Shown here: one piece after another, positions 33,001 through 45,600 of the stretch | Position numbering within the stretch: position 1 is the stretch's first letter | Layout of the letters: each line of letters starts with the position of its first letter | Source: Zoroaster sp. YZ-2022 | Lineage: Eukaryota; Echinodermata; Asteroidea; Forcipulatida; Zoroasteridae | Assembly: GCA_029582265.1 (NCBI GenBank) | Contig: CM055837.1 | Span: 14,836,777-14,900,776 of the forward strand | Direction: 5' to 3' | Length of the DNA stretch: 64,000 bases | Position numbers and translations under genes: made by a program | The notes under the pieces: model-generated | What the model was told of the DNA's origin: nothing | The model's input: the letters and a program-made list of their open reading frames with translations, nothing else | The model's database searches: none

Positions 33001-35004
33001 TTAACTTTAACTTTTAACTTCAAACTTCAAATTTTCAAATTTTTTACATGAATTTCTTTCTGAAAACTGTGAAAATCATGAATAATTAACTTGAGAACTT
33101 GAGTCATTTTGTTATCTGACATATTGGATAACTCTGGTTTTTAACTGATTAATCTGTCATTTTTGCATTGCATCTGTAAATTATACCAAGCCTGCAGTAC
33201 AATAGTATGAATAAATAAATAACGACTAGGCGGTCATGGGCAAGTATTTTTTAATACAATTTTTAAAATTTATTTTTTCCCCATTTCCCCTACTTCCCCC
33301 ATTTTCCTCATTTTCCAAACAATTTAAATCCTTATCGTTTCGGTTTGCGGTAACACCATGTGTTTATCTCAACTAACGCGAAGCTGAGGTACAGGTTCTG
33401 AAAAGAACCTTATCGCACAACTCGTATCTCAACCTTCGTTAAGTGAGAAAGGTTCAAGGGAGAACCAATTTCGGGCAACTCGTTTTTCTCTACTGTCGCT
33501 AAGTGAGAAATATGGTTCAGAGAGAACCATGGGGACTTCACGGGTTATTCTCAACGTTTCGATTAGCCTGCTCTAATCTTCGTCAGGAGAATGAAGAGGT
33601 TTGCAGATGCAGCTCCTTAAGTAGTATTTGCTGGGATTATGTGTAGAATGTGAAGTGTTCCGATTGGTGCCACCGATATTCCACCATGATGCAAAGCCTC
33701 AAAACTTATAATTTAAATCCTTTTATGGTGTATTTTGTTTTCAATGTGTACAGATACTTCAACAGGTACAGCAACAGTATGGTGAAACAGTCTCTACCAA
33801 GCAGTTCAGATATTACACAGGCTCTATGGTAAGCTAATTTTAGTTTGTTTTTGTTGTTTTTTGGTTTGTTGTTATATGCTGTAAACAGGAGCATAGCCAT
33901 ACGTTTTTCATGGGGGGGGGGGGATACAAAAGTACATGTTTATGGAAATCTGTTGATAATTTTAGAATAGAATTTTCTTTTAAGTTGTTGTACATTGTGT
34001 TCTTTTTCCATTTTATTTTATTTTAAGTTCATGTTCTTTTGATTTGGGAAAATTTGAGAAAAGTTGTTTTTTTAAAATCTAAGTGCATTTATTATAATAA
34101 TAATAATAATAATGTATAGATTTATATAGCGCACGTATCCACCAACTAAGTGGCGCTCAAGGCGCATTATATTATTATCCCTGCTCATAAGGCTCATAAG
34201 GCTCATAAATCATTCCTGAAACCATCTCAGCTCCCTGGGGAGTATACAGCTCAATTGCTGCCATTTCTAGCGCATAGAGAGCAAACCATCTCTGCCTTCA
34301 CAGGTACCCATTTAACCCTGGGTGGAGAAGCAATTATGGTTAAGTGTCTTGCTCAAGGACACAGGTGTCACGGCCGGGGCTCGAACCCACACTCTGCTGC
34401 TGGCAACACCAGAACTTGAGTTCAGTGCGCTAGACCACTCGGCCACGACAATCCACTTTTCGTGCATTATACAACACACGGGACCTACGGCTTTACATCC
34501 CATCCGAAGGACGAAGCAATTATGGTTAAGTACCTTGCTCAAGGATACAAGTGTCACGACCGGGGCTCGAACCCACACCCTGCTGCTGGCAACACATGTA
34601 CTCTCAGTGTAAATTTATTAGATTTTGAATTATTTACATACTCGAAATTTTACCAAATAGCGGCTTAAATATTAATGCCAATTGCAATATGTAGGTGATG
34701 ACACACACACACACACACACGTGTGTAAACGCCTGCAATCGGGGACTTCCTTTGTCCAATTTCTTTGTCCTGGAAAGCGGGGACATGATTGTTCTCCATT
34801 GTGATAGCAACCGGGGACTATTGTCCCTTTTCTTATATGTCCCCGGTTTGAATGCGCTCACACTAATTGTTTGTAAAGGTGTACAGTATAATCCATTGTA
34901 CTTTTTCTTTGTTTAATCAGTACATCCCACTGGACCTTCTGAGGGTATTCAATGCGAGCTGTGACGTTGCTAAAGATGCTCATTTTACAAGCCACCTTGT
35001 GTGA
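30038..35004 (+). CDS. Candidate 3' exons of an unidentified plus-strand gene
   Basis: Three candidate exons share phase 0 joins: 30038-30191 (after TTTAG, donor CAT|GTAAGT; contains NVVYYVMENSNSATLHKF), 33754-33828 (acceptor AATGTGTACAG, donor ATG|GTAAGC; ILQQVQQQYGETVSTKQF) and 34921-35004 (acceptor TTTGTTTAATCAG; YIPLDLLRVFNASCDVAKDA, ending at TGA). The last two have strong splice sites; the first is weaker. A second open frame through the middle exon (NRYSNSMVKQSLPSSS) gives only a seven-residue tail, so I prefer the frame given. Function unknown. A retroposon insertion ends about 30 bp before the middle acceptor. Confidence 0.4.
30300..30425 (+). repeat. Dispersed retroposon fragment
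   Basis: Carries GGACGATCAGAGCATACTGA, TCGAAACGTCGAG, AGTTCTTTTCAGAACTAATT and ends CACATGGTGTCACCGCAATT. It is the inverse-orientation relative of 18872-18990, with a degenerate hammerhead-like core (AGGAGGA in place of CTGAGGA). Confidence 0.65.
32495..32759 (+). mobile_element. tRNA-Leu-derived SINE, nearly complete
   Basis: The head has a perfect A box (TGGCCGAGCGG), an anticodon arm AACTCAAGTTCTGGT matching tRNA-Leu(CAA), and a B box GGTTCGAGCCC. The body has CCTTGAGCAAGG, AATTGCTTCGTCCTTCGGAT and CGTAGGTCCCGTGTG. The tail GCGCTATATAAGT plus (ATT)n resembles CR1/L2 LINE 3' ends, which would supply the machinery. Two minus-orientation relatives are in the window. Confidence 0.85.
33334..33709 (-). 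mobile_element. Retroposon copy A with 13-bp target duplication
   Basis: Flanked by AATTTAAATCCTT at 33321-33333 and 33710-33722. On the minus strand the element ends ACCGCAAACCGAAACGAT, a terminus shared with copies B and C, while the other end is variable. That pattern indicates 5' truncation during target-primed reverse transcription. It contains a hammerhead-like core (CTGACGA, GATTAG/CTAATC, GAAAC) at 33557-33586 and repeated GGTTC/GAACC hairpins. Confidence 0.75.
34095..34594 (-). mobile_element. Two tRNA-Leu-type SINEs, minus orientation
   Basis: 34095-34453 is a full copy on the minus strand: tRNA-like head at about 34375-34453 (GGGTTCGAGCCCCGG), body, then GCGCTATATAA and (ATT)n at 34095-34115. 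34454-34594 is a second head and body fragment of the 32495-type sequence directly attached, so one inserted beside the other or both form a dimer. Confidence 0.8.
34700..34721. repeat. (AC)n microsatellite
   Basis: Uninterrupted ACACAC run between the SINE pair and the last candidate exon. Confidence 0.9.
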
Positions 35005-35029
35005 GAGTTATGATGATGCGGAAGTGGTT

Positions 35030-35250
35030 TAAAGGGACAGTATCGTCATGATCAGAGCAGACTTTCAACAGGGCATGGAATCACTGTTCTAGTTTAAGAT
35101 GAACACAGTGACTGAAAATTACTGGATCATGTATGCAGCAGCAAAGGTAATGACCTTATCATGTGGGGTATTATTTTCAGTCAGCGAGTTAATCTAAAAT
35201 TAGCATTCCAATTCCATGCCCTGTTGATCGCGACAATGCCTTTAATAGGC
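35030..35250. mobile_element. Foldback/MITE with AACAGGGCATGGAAT arms
   Basis: CAACAGGGCATGGAAT at about 35078 and ATTCCATGCCCTGTTG at 35210 are inverted. Outer ends AAAGGGACAGTATCG and CGCGACAATGCCTTT also pair imperfectly. It starts about 25 bp after the stop codon of the candidate plus-strand gene. No target duplication is certain. Confidence 0.55.
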
Positions 35251-35259
35251 ATAATTTAT

Positions 35260-35766
35260 TGAAATATGATTATTCAGTTATTCAAACAATGACTTTTAAT
35301 CTATGATATAGATTGCATGAGAAAAAAGTTTTGTTTCCAATTTAGACACAATCTACACGCCAGACAAATATTCATAGTTTTTTAGTAAGTTGATGTAAAT
35401 GTACATATATGTACACGGTACATGCCATGCCAGTATTCCGTTTGTAAAATAAATACACGATAGAATCCAAATATAAAATATAAAAAAACTTTCGAATTCT
35501 GGCATATTTAACGAGCGAGTCTAAACAAAATGGGTCTCACTTTGTCAACAATGTAAATAACGCACAGATTAGCGTGCGTGTGTAGGGGTGAGTGCAAGTA
35601 CCAGACCTAGTCAGTGGGATCGTCTCCCAACTATGGCGTCACGCAGATGCATCGGCCTGGGCGTCGTGACCTTTGTTTTTCAGAATCGTGAAAACGAGGC
35701 TTAAGAAAAGATACTAATTTTCGAGTTTTTTCAGTTTTAAAATTCTAGAAAAGGTATTAAATCATT
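35260..35766. other. Intergenic, nothing recognised
   Basis: AT-rich sequence with an AATAAA near 35447 that could serve the upstream candidate gene. No other structure is seen. Confidence 0.35.
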
Positions 35767-36120
35767 AAACCCATCAAACTCCAACAGCTGGTTGTGTTGC
35801 ATTTTGATGGACTCTGTACTGTATAACCCTAACCACCCCAAACCCATCGAACTCCAACAGCTGGTTGTGTTGCATTTTGATGGACTCGGTACTGTATAAC
35901 CCTAACCACCCCAAACCCATCAAACTCCAACAGCTGGCTGTGTTGCATTTTGATGGACTCAGCACTGTTATAAATCCCTAACCACCCCAAACCCATCAAA
36001 GTCCAACAGCTGGTTGTGTTGCATTTTGATCGACTCAGTAATGTATAGCCCATGCATGGTGTTGGATTTTGGTTGATTCAGGAAGGTTCCTAGCCAAAAC
36101 CATGAGGGGGTTAGGGTTAA
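35767..36120. repeat. ~78-bp minisatellite, four copies
   Basis: Four tandem copies of a unit containing CATCAAACTCCAACAGCTGG, TTGTGTTGCATTTTGATGGA and ATAACCCTAACC, each with a few differences, followed by a related flank with CCATGCATGGTGTTGG. A single relative sits inverted at 19878-20030. The TAACCC words are part of the unit, not telomeric DNA. Confidence 0.85.
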
Positions 36121-36238
36121 CATGGATATATAAGCTACCGAATACCGTAAGCAGGTTGAATACAAAGTTCACGTTCTAACCGGACTTTAATATGTAGGCC
36201 TATTATTTGTTTATTTATGTTTTATAATGTATTTTTAT

Positions 36239-36741
36239 ATCGTTTCGGTTTGCGGTAACACCATGTGTTTATCTCAACTAACGTGAAGCTGAGGTACAGG
36301 TTCTGAAAAGAACCGTATCGTACAACTCGTATCTCAACCTTCGTTAAGTGAGAAAGGTTCAAGGGAGAACCAATTTCGGGCAACTCGTTTTTCTCTACTG
36401 TCGCTAAGTGAGAAATATGGTTCAGGGAGAACCATGGGGACGTCACGGGTTAATATGGTTCAGGGAGAACCATCGGGACTTCACGGGTTATTCTCAACGT
36501 TTCGATTAGCCTGCTCTAATCTTCTTCAGGAGAATGAAGAGGTTTGCCGATGCAACTCCTTAAGTAGTATTTGCTGGGATTATGTGTAGAATGGGAAGTG
36601 TTCCGATTGGTGCTACTGTTGTGTGATGTGTTGTGATTGGTTGCCACCGTGGCATTGTTCTTGTTGTGTGTGTTTCCTGCTGTGTGTTACCGCAAACCGA
36701 AACGATATCGATATTCCACCATGCAAAGCCTCAAAACTTAT
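36239..36741 (-). mobile_element. Retroposon copy B with 12-bp target duplication
   Basis: Flanked by AATGTATTTTTA at 36226-36237 and 36742-36753 (up to 16 bp if the ends are read loosely). It shares both termini with copy A but is longer, and contains a second inverted copy of the ACCGCAAACCGAAACGAT end near 36688-36708. A hammerhead-like core (CTGAAGA, GATTAG/CTAATC, GAAAC) is at 36500-36529 on the minus strand. Confidence 0.75.
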
Positions 36742-36753
36742 AATGTATTTTTA

Positions 36754-38446
36754 GTTACGGTTCTTGGTGGACGTTTCCTAAATTATATTTGCCCCATATT
36801 TATTTTAAATGGCAGTTCTATTATGATTGTTTTTACTTGCTGTTTATTTTCGACTTTTTGAAGCTGTAATGATTAATAATATAAAACATTATACTGAAAC
36901 ATAATTATAGTGTTCTTTTCGAAACAAAAATATATCAGGCCTGTATATAATATACATTACTTATAATCGTTAATTTACCTGAATGGGTCTATGTCACCTT
37001 GTGGTACCTGCAGGCAATCCCAATCCTATGTATATTACAGGACTTTAATGGTTGCCTGGGTATCCTGTGTCACAACGACCCCTTCAGTGTTACTTTATCA
37101 TTTTGTAGACTGTGACAGGTTATGTTTACTGTGGCTGACTGTAAGCACTTTGGTGACGTGATAGAATTTGTTGAAGAGAATTGTTTTGGCATTCGTTCTT
37201 TTTGAAGGTTTAAAACATAGCGCGGCGATCTCATTTTAAAACTGTCAATTAGTTTAATAGATGTTGAATTAAAGAAACCTTAATTGTACACATAATCGCA
37301 CGTGCTTTTTATAAAAGACAGGTTTCAAACAAATTCACTTGAAATTGAATATCATACCTTGAGTACTAAATTAATGCATATGATTAATTTATTATACAAA
37401 TAATTTCACAAACTTCTGCTCACTATTGTGTTTATGTATATGTGTGCTTGTATGTTTAGCGTCCATTTTGCCTTTGAGGAAGAACCTGCTTGGTTCGAAA
37501 CATAAGTCCGTTAGCTATTTTGTGTGATATTTCTTAGAATTGCAGTTCAACATACAATTTTCTTAAGAAAAAATGGTGATTAACGATCATAAATATTTGA
37601 TGGTATGTAACATGTCATTGCCTGGGAAATTGTCCCTAATAACGTGTACTTTCAGATTTCAAAAGATATACTTTGACGTTTGCTTTGCCTTGTGTTCATG
37701 ACCACTGTTTATCTCATTATCGCGATATGAGGGTTCAGCAAATAGCGGGTTCCTGACAACAAACACATAGCCCCCATAAATCGTTTTAAAGCTGCAATTA
37801 CAATGTCAGAACCATGGACCCTCTACCCGTTCCCGCCTAGAATGCCAGATAATAGCGGGTATTAGATTTATTGAACTGTGTAGCCTCATTAATCTGGTCA
37901 TGATCGCTTCCCAAATTATCATTACATTATACTTGAACCTTGGGCAACTAGAACAAAAATACATGATTGGTGCTTTAATCAAACCACAGCTCCTTAAAAA
38001 AATCCACCTTTGAAGAAGGTTGTTGTTTTGGTTGAATTCACAATGGCAATGGATTTCCATATAGCCTACATAAGAGTCGTGGGTGCCCTTTAACAAAATC
38101 ACCAAAATGGCCCAAAAGAGGCTGCGCGTCCATTATTATTACTTTATGGCAACAGACCACTGCATAAATGGATCCGCCACTGTATATACACAAAATGCAT
38201 GCAATAACCAATGAGACTTTTATGAGACACAAAGATCTATAGTCAACACCCGTAAGCTTGACATACCTGTGGGAAAGCACTTCAGTCTACCCAATCATTC
38301 TAATTCGGACATGATTTTGCAGAATCTGTCCGTGTGCATCAGGCGTATCCACACCATGGTCTCAATTAACATTACTGATGGAAATTACTAATTTTCAATT
38401 TTTCTTTCTCCACATACGATAGACATGTTTTTACATCTGCTTGCTG
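36754..38446. other. Intergenic with one hammerhead-like motif
   Basis: At 37474-37500 on the + strand, TTGAGGA is followed by GAACC, TGCTT, GGTTC and GAAAC, the same layout as the other cores. No gene is recognised in the rest. Confidence 0.4.
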
Positions 38447-38977
38447 GTTAGTCTATTTGTCTGTTTAGTTACACGCTCCTTGTCTATTTGTCTGTTTAGT
38501 TACACGCTCCTTGTCTATTTGTCTGTTTAGTTACACGCTCCTTGTCTATTTGTCTGTTTAGTTACACGCTCCTTGTCTATTTGTCTGTTTAGTTACACGC
38601 TTGTCTATTTGTCTGTTTAGTTACACGCTCCTTGTCTATTTGTCTGTTTAGTTACACGCTCCTTGTCCATTTGTCTGTTTAGTTACACGCTCCTTGTCCA
38701 TTTGTCTGTTTAGTTACACGCTCCTTGTCTATTTGTCTGTTTAGTTACACGCTCCTTGTCTATTTGTCTGTTTAGTTACACGCTCCTTGTCTATTTGTCT
38801 GTTTAGTTACACGCTCCTTGTCCATTTGTCTGTTTAGTTACACGCTCCTTGTCTATTTGTCTGTTTAGTTACACGCTCCTTGTCTATTTGTCTGTTTAGT
38901 TACACGCTCCTTGTCTATTTGTCTGTTTAGTTACACGCTCCTTGTCTATTTGTCTGTTTAGTTACACGCTCCTTGTC
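38447..38977. repeat. 31-bp minisatellite, about 17 copies
   Basis: Highly uniform units of CTTGTCTATTTGTCTGTTTA plus GTTACACGCTC. Rare variants read GTCCATTTG, and one unit (near 38600) is shortened. The uniformity implies recent homogenisation. There are no unique spacers, so this is not a CRISPR array. Confidence 0.95.
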
Positions 38978-39234
38978 TGACTCTTTCCTTTTTAGGCCAA
39001 CAAACTGTCCGGTTTCTGGTCTCCGCGCGCGTCAACTCAGACCTGCGCGTTGGCATTTTTATTTATTTATTTTATTTATTTAATTATTTATTATTATTAT
39101 AAATATCTATAATATAAATAAATAAAGCGCGTCACCGCACCGATTTCAACAAGATATGTCGGATTAGGTCATAAAACTTCCATATTTGACCTTAAAAGGG
39201 CGCTACACCCGTTTTTCTTTTATAAACAAAAGAC

Positions 39235-39290
39235 TGTTTGCGGTGACACCATGTGAAATTTTCAAAGTGAGTAGTAATTAGTTCTGAAAA
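39235..39290 (-). repeat. Fragment of the GCGGTGACACCATGTG retroposon family
   Basis: TTTGCGGTGACACCATGTGA followed by GAGTAGTAATTAGTTCTGAA matches the end of the copies at 18872 and 30300. It is truncated on its far side. Confidence 0.6.
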
Positions 39291-39692
39291 GCATAATAGT
39301 ATTTAAATGTTTTCGTTAACTCCACAAGTAATTAAGCTTAACAAATCTTGATTATACATAACAAAGTACAGATGAATTTTACTATAATTGTATACTGGCT
39401 CTAGACTAAAACATCTTTCTGTTTTTCAAAGAGGAGACATTCGTATAAAGTGATACTAATACAAACACGTATATTAGTAATGAGATTATCAGTAGGACCT
39501 ACGGTACTTCAAAATGATCAACGTCCACTGAATTTGCATGGAGCTAAAGGTTTTAACAATACGATTTCATTTTTGAGTTTGGTTTACCTCATTTGGTTTG
39601 TAGCCTGGTCTTTCTGTGTAGCATTCTTGATTCGAAATCTCAGAAGGTCCTGAACGTTTGTAATTGAGCTAATCGGGTTAAAGACAATCAAA

Positions 39693-42600
39693 ATGTCAGG
39701 GGCAAACCGAGAAACAGATACAGTTCAGAAACCACTCATGAAATTTGATGATATTCTTTTAATTATCGGCGAGTTCGGAAAATGGCAGAAAATATTATGT
39801 TTCTTGGTTTCGCTGATAGGCATTATGACAACGATGAATACTCTTGGACAAGTATTTATGGCCGCCGAAGTTGACCACTGGTGCCGCGTCGCCTCATGGG
39901 ATAAATCCAACTGCACAACTGGTCAGCCCGATGACTGGGAGTGTCTCAAGGCGAAAAGGAATGCTTCCATTCCTATCGTTGTGGTAGACAAAGACACGGG
40001 TGAGAAGGGGTTTGATAGCTGCAATATGTACGATGTACGCAAAGTCGACTTCACGCCAGGAATGAATCCCACAGATTACACCGACAGCATTATAGAATGT
40101 CCAAGTGGCTGGATATTTGATAGGAATCAGTACAAGACAACTATAATCAGCGATGTGAGTAAAATCGCGTTTATCCCAAACAAGTAATAAGCTGAATTTG
40201 AAAAGAAACACTATTAAACTAGAGCTAACAAGTTTATTTGTGAATTAAACACTAGGAATGATCACAATCATATTTTTGAAGATGTCAGTAAGAGAAGTTT
40301 CGGATATTTCATTTAGTTTACGATTATGAATAAATTTAGAGTTTCTCTTTTTTGGTTCAGGAGTTACGATTTTTCGAAAAAAAAACATGTATTATCCTAT
40401 TTGGGAAGAAATTCCCCGTACGGCAGGCAGACAGATTTCAGAAAAAATGTTTGTAAATTTGACAAGATAATTTCTCTTTTCAGACACAATTATTTCTTAT
40501 GGTGATTGCAACATGTACCCACTTCACACCAAGTCAGTTTGTTAATTTTAATAATCCAATTTTTACCAATGTATTTATTTCAGTTTGAACTGGTATGCGA
40601 TGCGCAGTCTGCTGCGAGTTTTCTACAATCTGTCTACTTTGCTGGTCTGCTTTTTGGATCGTTTTTCTTCGGATCACTTGCAGACTGGTATGTCCAAGAA
40701 CAAAGACTATTGTATAAATAAAAAACAGCCATGTTGTTCTCATAACTTTAATGACACTGTACACAACTGGTAATCTAAAGTTGTGGTTGAAATAAAACCA
40801 TCAATTGAAATGTCGCTGTCTTTGATTCTATTTTCTTCAATAATTTGAAGAAAAAAAATAAAATTCCCAACTGAATGTCAAAGTAGCTTTTCTACGTTGG
40901 CCGTGATTAGGCAACCCAAAGAACAAGCTTGTTGACTGGGGAGCTCATAGCCTTTAGTGAAGACCCACGAGGCAACCCAGAACATAGCCTTGACCAAGGC
41001 ATATCAGCGGTTTGCTCGCATAATTTTGCCCCACTTGCACACACATTGTGTGTGACCATGCATACACATGTTGTACATGTACATGTACATGTACATACAG
41101 ACAGTGACCATTGGGGCGGCGCTAATTATGCCAAATTTAGAAACGAAAGACGTATTCTCATTGGTTGTTGGTAGGCATTAGCTCCTTTCACACTAGACGT
41201 TCCCTGGAAATTCCTGGGAAATTTTGGTCAGTCTGTTCACACTTCAAAAACAACTCCCGGGAAATTCCCGGGAAGTAGTTTATTCCCGGGAAATAATTAC
41301 CCCTGCTCGGGAGTAGGGTTAAGCGAGTTAACCCCGGGGTTAAGTGTTTTTCCCGGGAAATAGCAACTAGTGTGAAACGAAAGCGGGTTTAACTTACTCC
41401 AGTTTTGCGTTGCGGATGTTTGGGACTTCAACGTGTCTTGAAAGGTCAGCGAGGTTACAAATAGCGCGCGGTAATATCTAGTGTTGTATGATATGTTAAC
41501 TTTTGATTTTTGTTTTTCCCTACTTCACAAAAAGTTGCATTCTCAAAAAAACTCAAACGAAAAATTCCTATTTTTCAAGTTCAAGTACAACAGTTTTGGC
41601 GACCACTAGCACCCAGTTACCTTATGATTTAAACAAATGTCGGCTTCTTTTATCCCAAAATATCTCTAAAAATACATTAATGACAGTATGAACTTCGCAC
41701 CTGTGTAATTTTGCCTCTGTGAGATTTGAATTGTGCGCGATAGGGTCATTTGAATTATGTTGGAATGTAGATGGATGTGGTCATTCATTGCATAGCGAAT
41801 AGCGTAGCGAATAGCTTGCATAGCGAATAGCGTGGTTAAGCCTTGGGACGCCCGCGTCACAGCCACCGAGGAGCAGTCGGGTAGCCGGTACTGTTAGAGT
41901 GTGAGGTGGACGCGAGGATCGAGGAGGCGGAAAGGCTGACGGCCCCAGTGTGGCACAGTACGGACCGCGGAGGATACAGGACCCCCAACAAGGCTTAGCT
42001 AGCGACGCCTTCGCGTGCGGCGCTATATGTTATGGAAGGTAAAATTAAGGTTATAGGAGGGTGGGTACACGCATAATTAATTACAGTCACTTGGGGTCCA
42101 ATAATTATTTATGTTGATTTATTAAATCAGACTCAATTCAATTCAGTTGTCTCTTTTGTGGTTTATTTTGTAAGTCTTTGCCAGCTCCAAGATTGAACCA
42201 AGGAACAGTGTAAACTTGAGTATAGGCGGTAAATTTCCGACCAAACGGGCCTGCATCTCCCGGCTGATATTCAGTCATCCGAGCCGGAAGATTCATCAAC
42301 TTAAGGTCACTTAGATCAATCATTTTCAGTAGATATTCCGCCAGAGTACTATCGTACATTCATAAAATACAGTTAAGACAATCTGATTGGACGAAATGTG
42401 ATCACCTGGGGTGCGTTCCGCTTGCGCGAACGTTGCAAACGTTCGCCAACGTTGCAAACAATTTCGAGTGGAACCAATTGTGCGCCGCCAACGTTGGCGA
42501 ACGTTGGCCAACGTAGTTTTGATGTGTTTGCGGTACGGTTGTGCGAAAGTTGCGCTCACAATCGGTTCCACTTTGACCCATCCGTTCCCAAACGTTCGCG

Positions 42601-45600
42601 CGAACGTTTGCGATACATTCGCGCAAGCGGAACGCAGCCCTGGATATGTATGGCAGGTAAACACCAGCTGCCTGCGTGTCGATTGCTAGGCGCGCCACGC
42701 GGGGATGAACCAATCAGAGAAGTTTGTATTCACATCATGCGGAATCACGAGCCAGGGTGGAATACGGGGGGGGGGGGGAAGGGTATCACGTGATCCGAGG
42801 CTTGACACGCATTGTATATAGGCCATACCATTAATGTGACAGGGCAAAAAATGCGAAACGGTTTAATATTTAAATTTTCATACCTTTTATCATAATTTAA
42901 TTAACCATTAATAATCACAATGAAAAACACAACTCTCACATTTTTCAAAATATTTTGTAAAACTGAACATTTTAATGTAATTTTTTTTTTACAGAAACTC
43001 ATAATGAAATGACACCCCTGAATTGCAACAAAAACAGTGTCAACGAACAGAAGATTCTGTAAAATTTTACCGTTGACCCTCTGACTTTTTTCCCATAATC
43101 TGAAAAATAAATGTTGATTTACCTTTCAAGAAAGTTTTACGGAAATCTGTCCGTCGACCCTTACCGATATTTTGAGATTTCTAACGTAAATGATTCAGAA
43201 AATTTTGTCGCCAAGCCGTTATAATACACGTACGTGCACGTATACGGTTGTAGCGCACGAGAGAATGTTATTGACGCACACTAGCTATTTGAACAGTGCA
43301 TACATACGTGCTTACACACAGTCAATGTACCCGTCGTCTATACGCGCACCTCGATGTTCACCACGCGCATCGGCGTTTGCGAATGAGACATGTAGCTGTG
43401 TTGGTGGCGCACTTTTGTCCCAACCCTCCCCCCCCCCCCCCCCTTGTGGAAAATAACCCATTCTCAAACGTTGGAGTTATCAGTTTCTGTCTGGCTCCTT
43501 CTCAAAACAAATGGCCCCTGATATTGAAATTTTGAAAACGACATCCGATGGATGAGCGATGGGCATTTATGAATGGGAATAAACGTTCGACGCTTGGTCT
43601 TTCTTGGGTTGTGGCCATGACTGATAAAGATCCTCGCATTCAGCTCGGTCCTTTATCGCCCGTGGCCATGCGGTAAAGACCACGAGTCGAACTTTTATCC
43701 CTTAAAAACTAAATGTTTCCATTGTTTGTTCTCGAAATGACGAGTTTGATTTCTTTTTGTCAATCCAGGCTTGGTCGTAAGCCAACAGTCTTCATTTCCA
43801 CAGCACTGTTCATGCTTGCATCGATCGGTAACACCTTTTCGCCTAATTTTTTCGCCTACCTCTGCCTAAGGTTCTTCGTAGCTGCTGGTGGGATAGGGGC
43901 CTATATAATTGCCTTCGTCCTTGGTAAGTGTGTAATGTTGCGAATGTGCAAAGTTGCCTAGGATTAAGACATTCCAAAGCGTGAGACAAAATTCCACGCC
44001 CAAAACGATCTTAGGGAGGGTGAGTGGGGATTGGCGTCACTTGGATAAATCTGATGCGAGCTGTGGTAACAAACATCTCTTTCAAAAAGAACACATTTTT
44101 CCGATGTATCAATTTGTCAAAATAATGAGATATTTTTCCGAATGTGTGATATTTGGGGCTGACTGCACAAGAGCGTGGTCATTCATGTTAATGGCGTGTA
44201 ACACTCGTCATGCGTGTGCCTTTGCGCATGTGACGATAAACTACAATGTGACAAAAATTCCGGTGTTTCTTTGCTCAAGATAAATTATTTTGTCTCTACA
44301 GCCTGTGAATTCATTGGTCCAAATAAACGCGTTCTGGTTGGTATCTCAGTTCAAGTTTTTGCCTCTATTGGTCTATCAATTCTTCCGTTGATTGCCTACT
44401 TCGTGCGAACCTGGAGATTCCTGCAGCTTCTTATTGCAGTTCCTACATTCCTGTACCTTTTCTTGTATTTGTAAGTATAAATATTATATTCTGAAACAAT
44501 CTGTAATTGATTTATTGTGTACCTAAATATTTTGTTTTGGCAGACCTCTCATCAGAGATTTATTTGATTTCATGCCGTACCAGATTCCACTGAGACAATA
44601 ATGTGGTTTTTGGTTGTAACAGTTTGACTGAAGGCGCTACTTTTGACTTATGTAGCACCATACGGTTAAAGTTTTAACCAGTTATTAACTTAATAACTGG
44701 TTAAAACTTTAACCGTATGGTGCTACATAAGTCAAAAATAGCGCCTTCAGTCAAACTGTTACAACCAAAAACCACATTATTGTCTCAGTGGAATCTGGTA
44801 CGGCATGAAATCAAATAAATCTCTGATGAGAGGTCTGCCAAAACAAAATATTTAGGTACCAGTGATGTAGTGCCTTGATGCTGAGCCTTGGCCTTAAGGC
44901 TTGATTTTAGGGCCTCGGCCTTAGCCTTAAGGCAAAAGCCTTGGCCTTGAGGGTCAAAGCCTTGCAATTTTAGGGCCTTGATCTTCAAGGCCCATCGATT
45001 TTTGAATTTTTCAGGTAAATTTGTTTGAAATTTTGCTTTTCTGCAAACATACAACTTGGGGTCAGCTGTCTGCAAAGTCTGCAGTATCTAATTTAATCAT
45101 GTTTTACCATGGAGGAGGGAAACACCCTAGATTTGTGTGTTGACACACTTTCACTTTTACAGCATCACATTTTGTTACCATGATAGTACATTTTGCTGCT
45201 TCCCCCAAAACAAAGCTATAACAATTTTCTGCATACATGTACTTGTGGGGCCAGGGAGATATAATTATACTTAACTTGCATACAGTTATATGGGGTAGAT
45301 AGAACATCATCTGATCTGTGCTGTGGACTGCTGATCATGCTCTGAGTATACTGCCCTCAAGAACTGATATTATTTATGCTAATTAGAAGGTCAAATTATT
45401 GTGGACCTCTACAGTTCTGGGCTGACAACAGGCTCCATTATCCCAGTCTCTATCACCTTGCAGTCAAGGTGTTGGGGGTACCAGCTTCCAGTGCTCCTGT
45501 GGAGCGCATCTTCAGTCAAGGAGGCATCATAATGCGCCCTCATAGAGCACGACTGTCTGCAGTTATGCTTTCCACCATTATGTTTCTTAAGTGCAATGAG

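Noticed and set aside
35767..36120. Interstitial telomere repeats (TAACCC words)
   Set aside because: The words occur once per ~78-bp unit, not as tandem hexamers.
38447..38977. CRISPR-like array
   Set aside because: Units are contiguous with no unique spacers and the window is a spliced animal genome.
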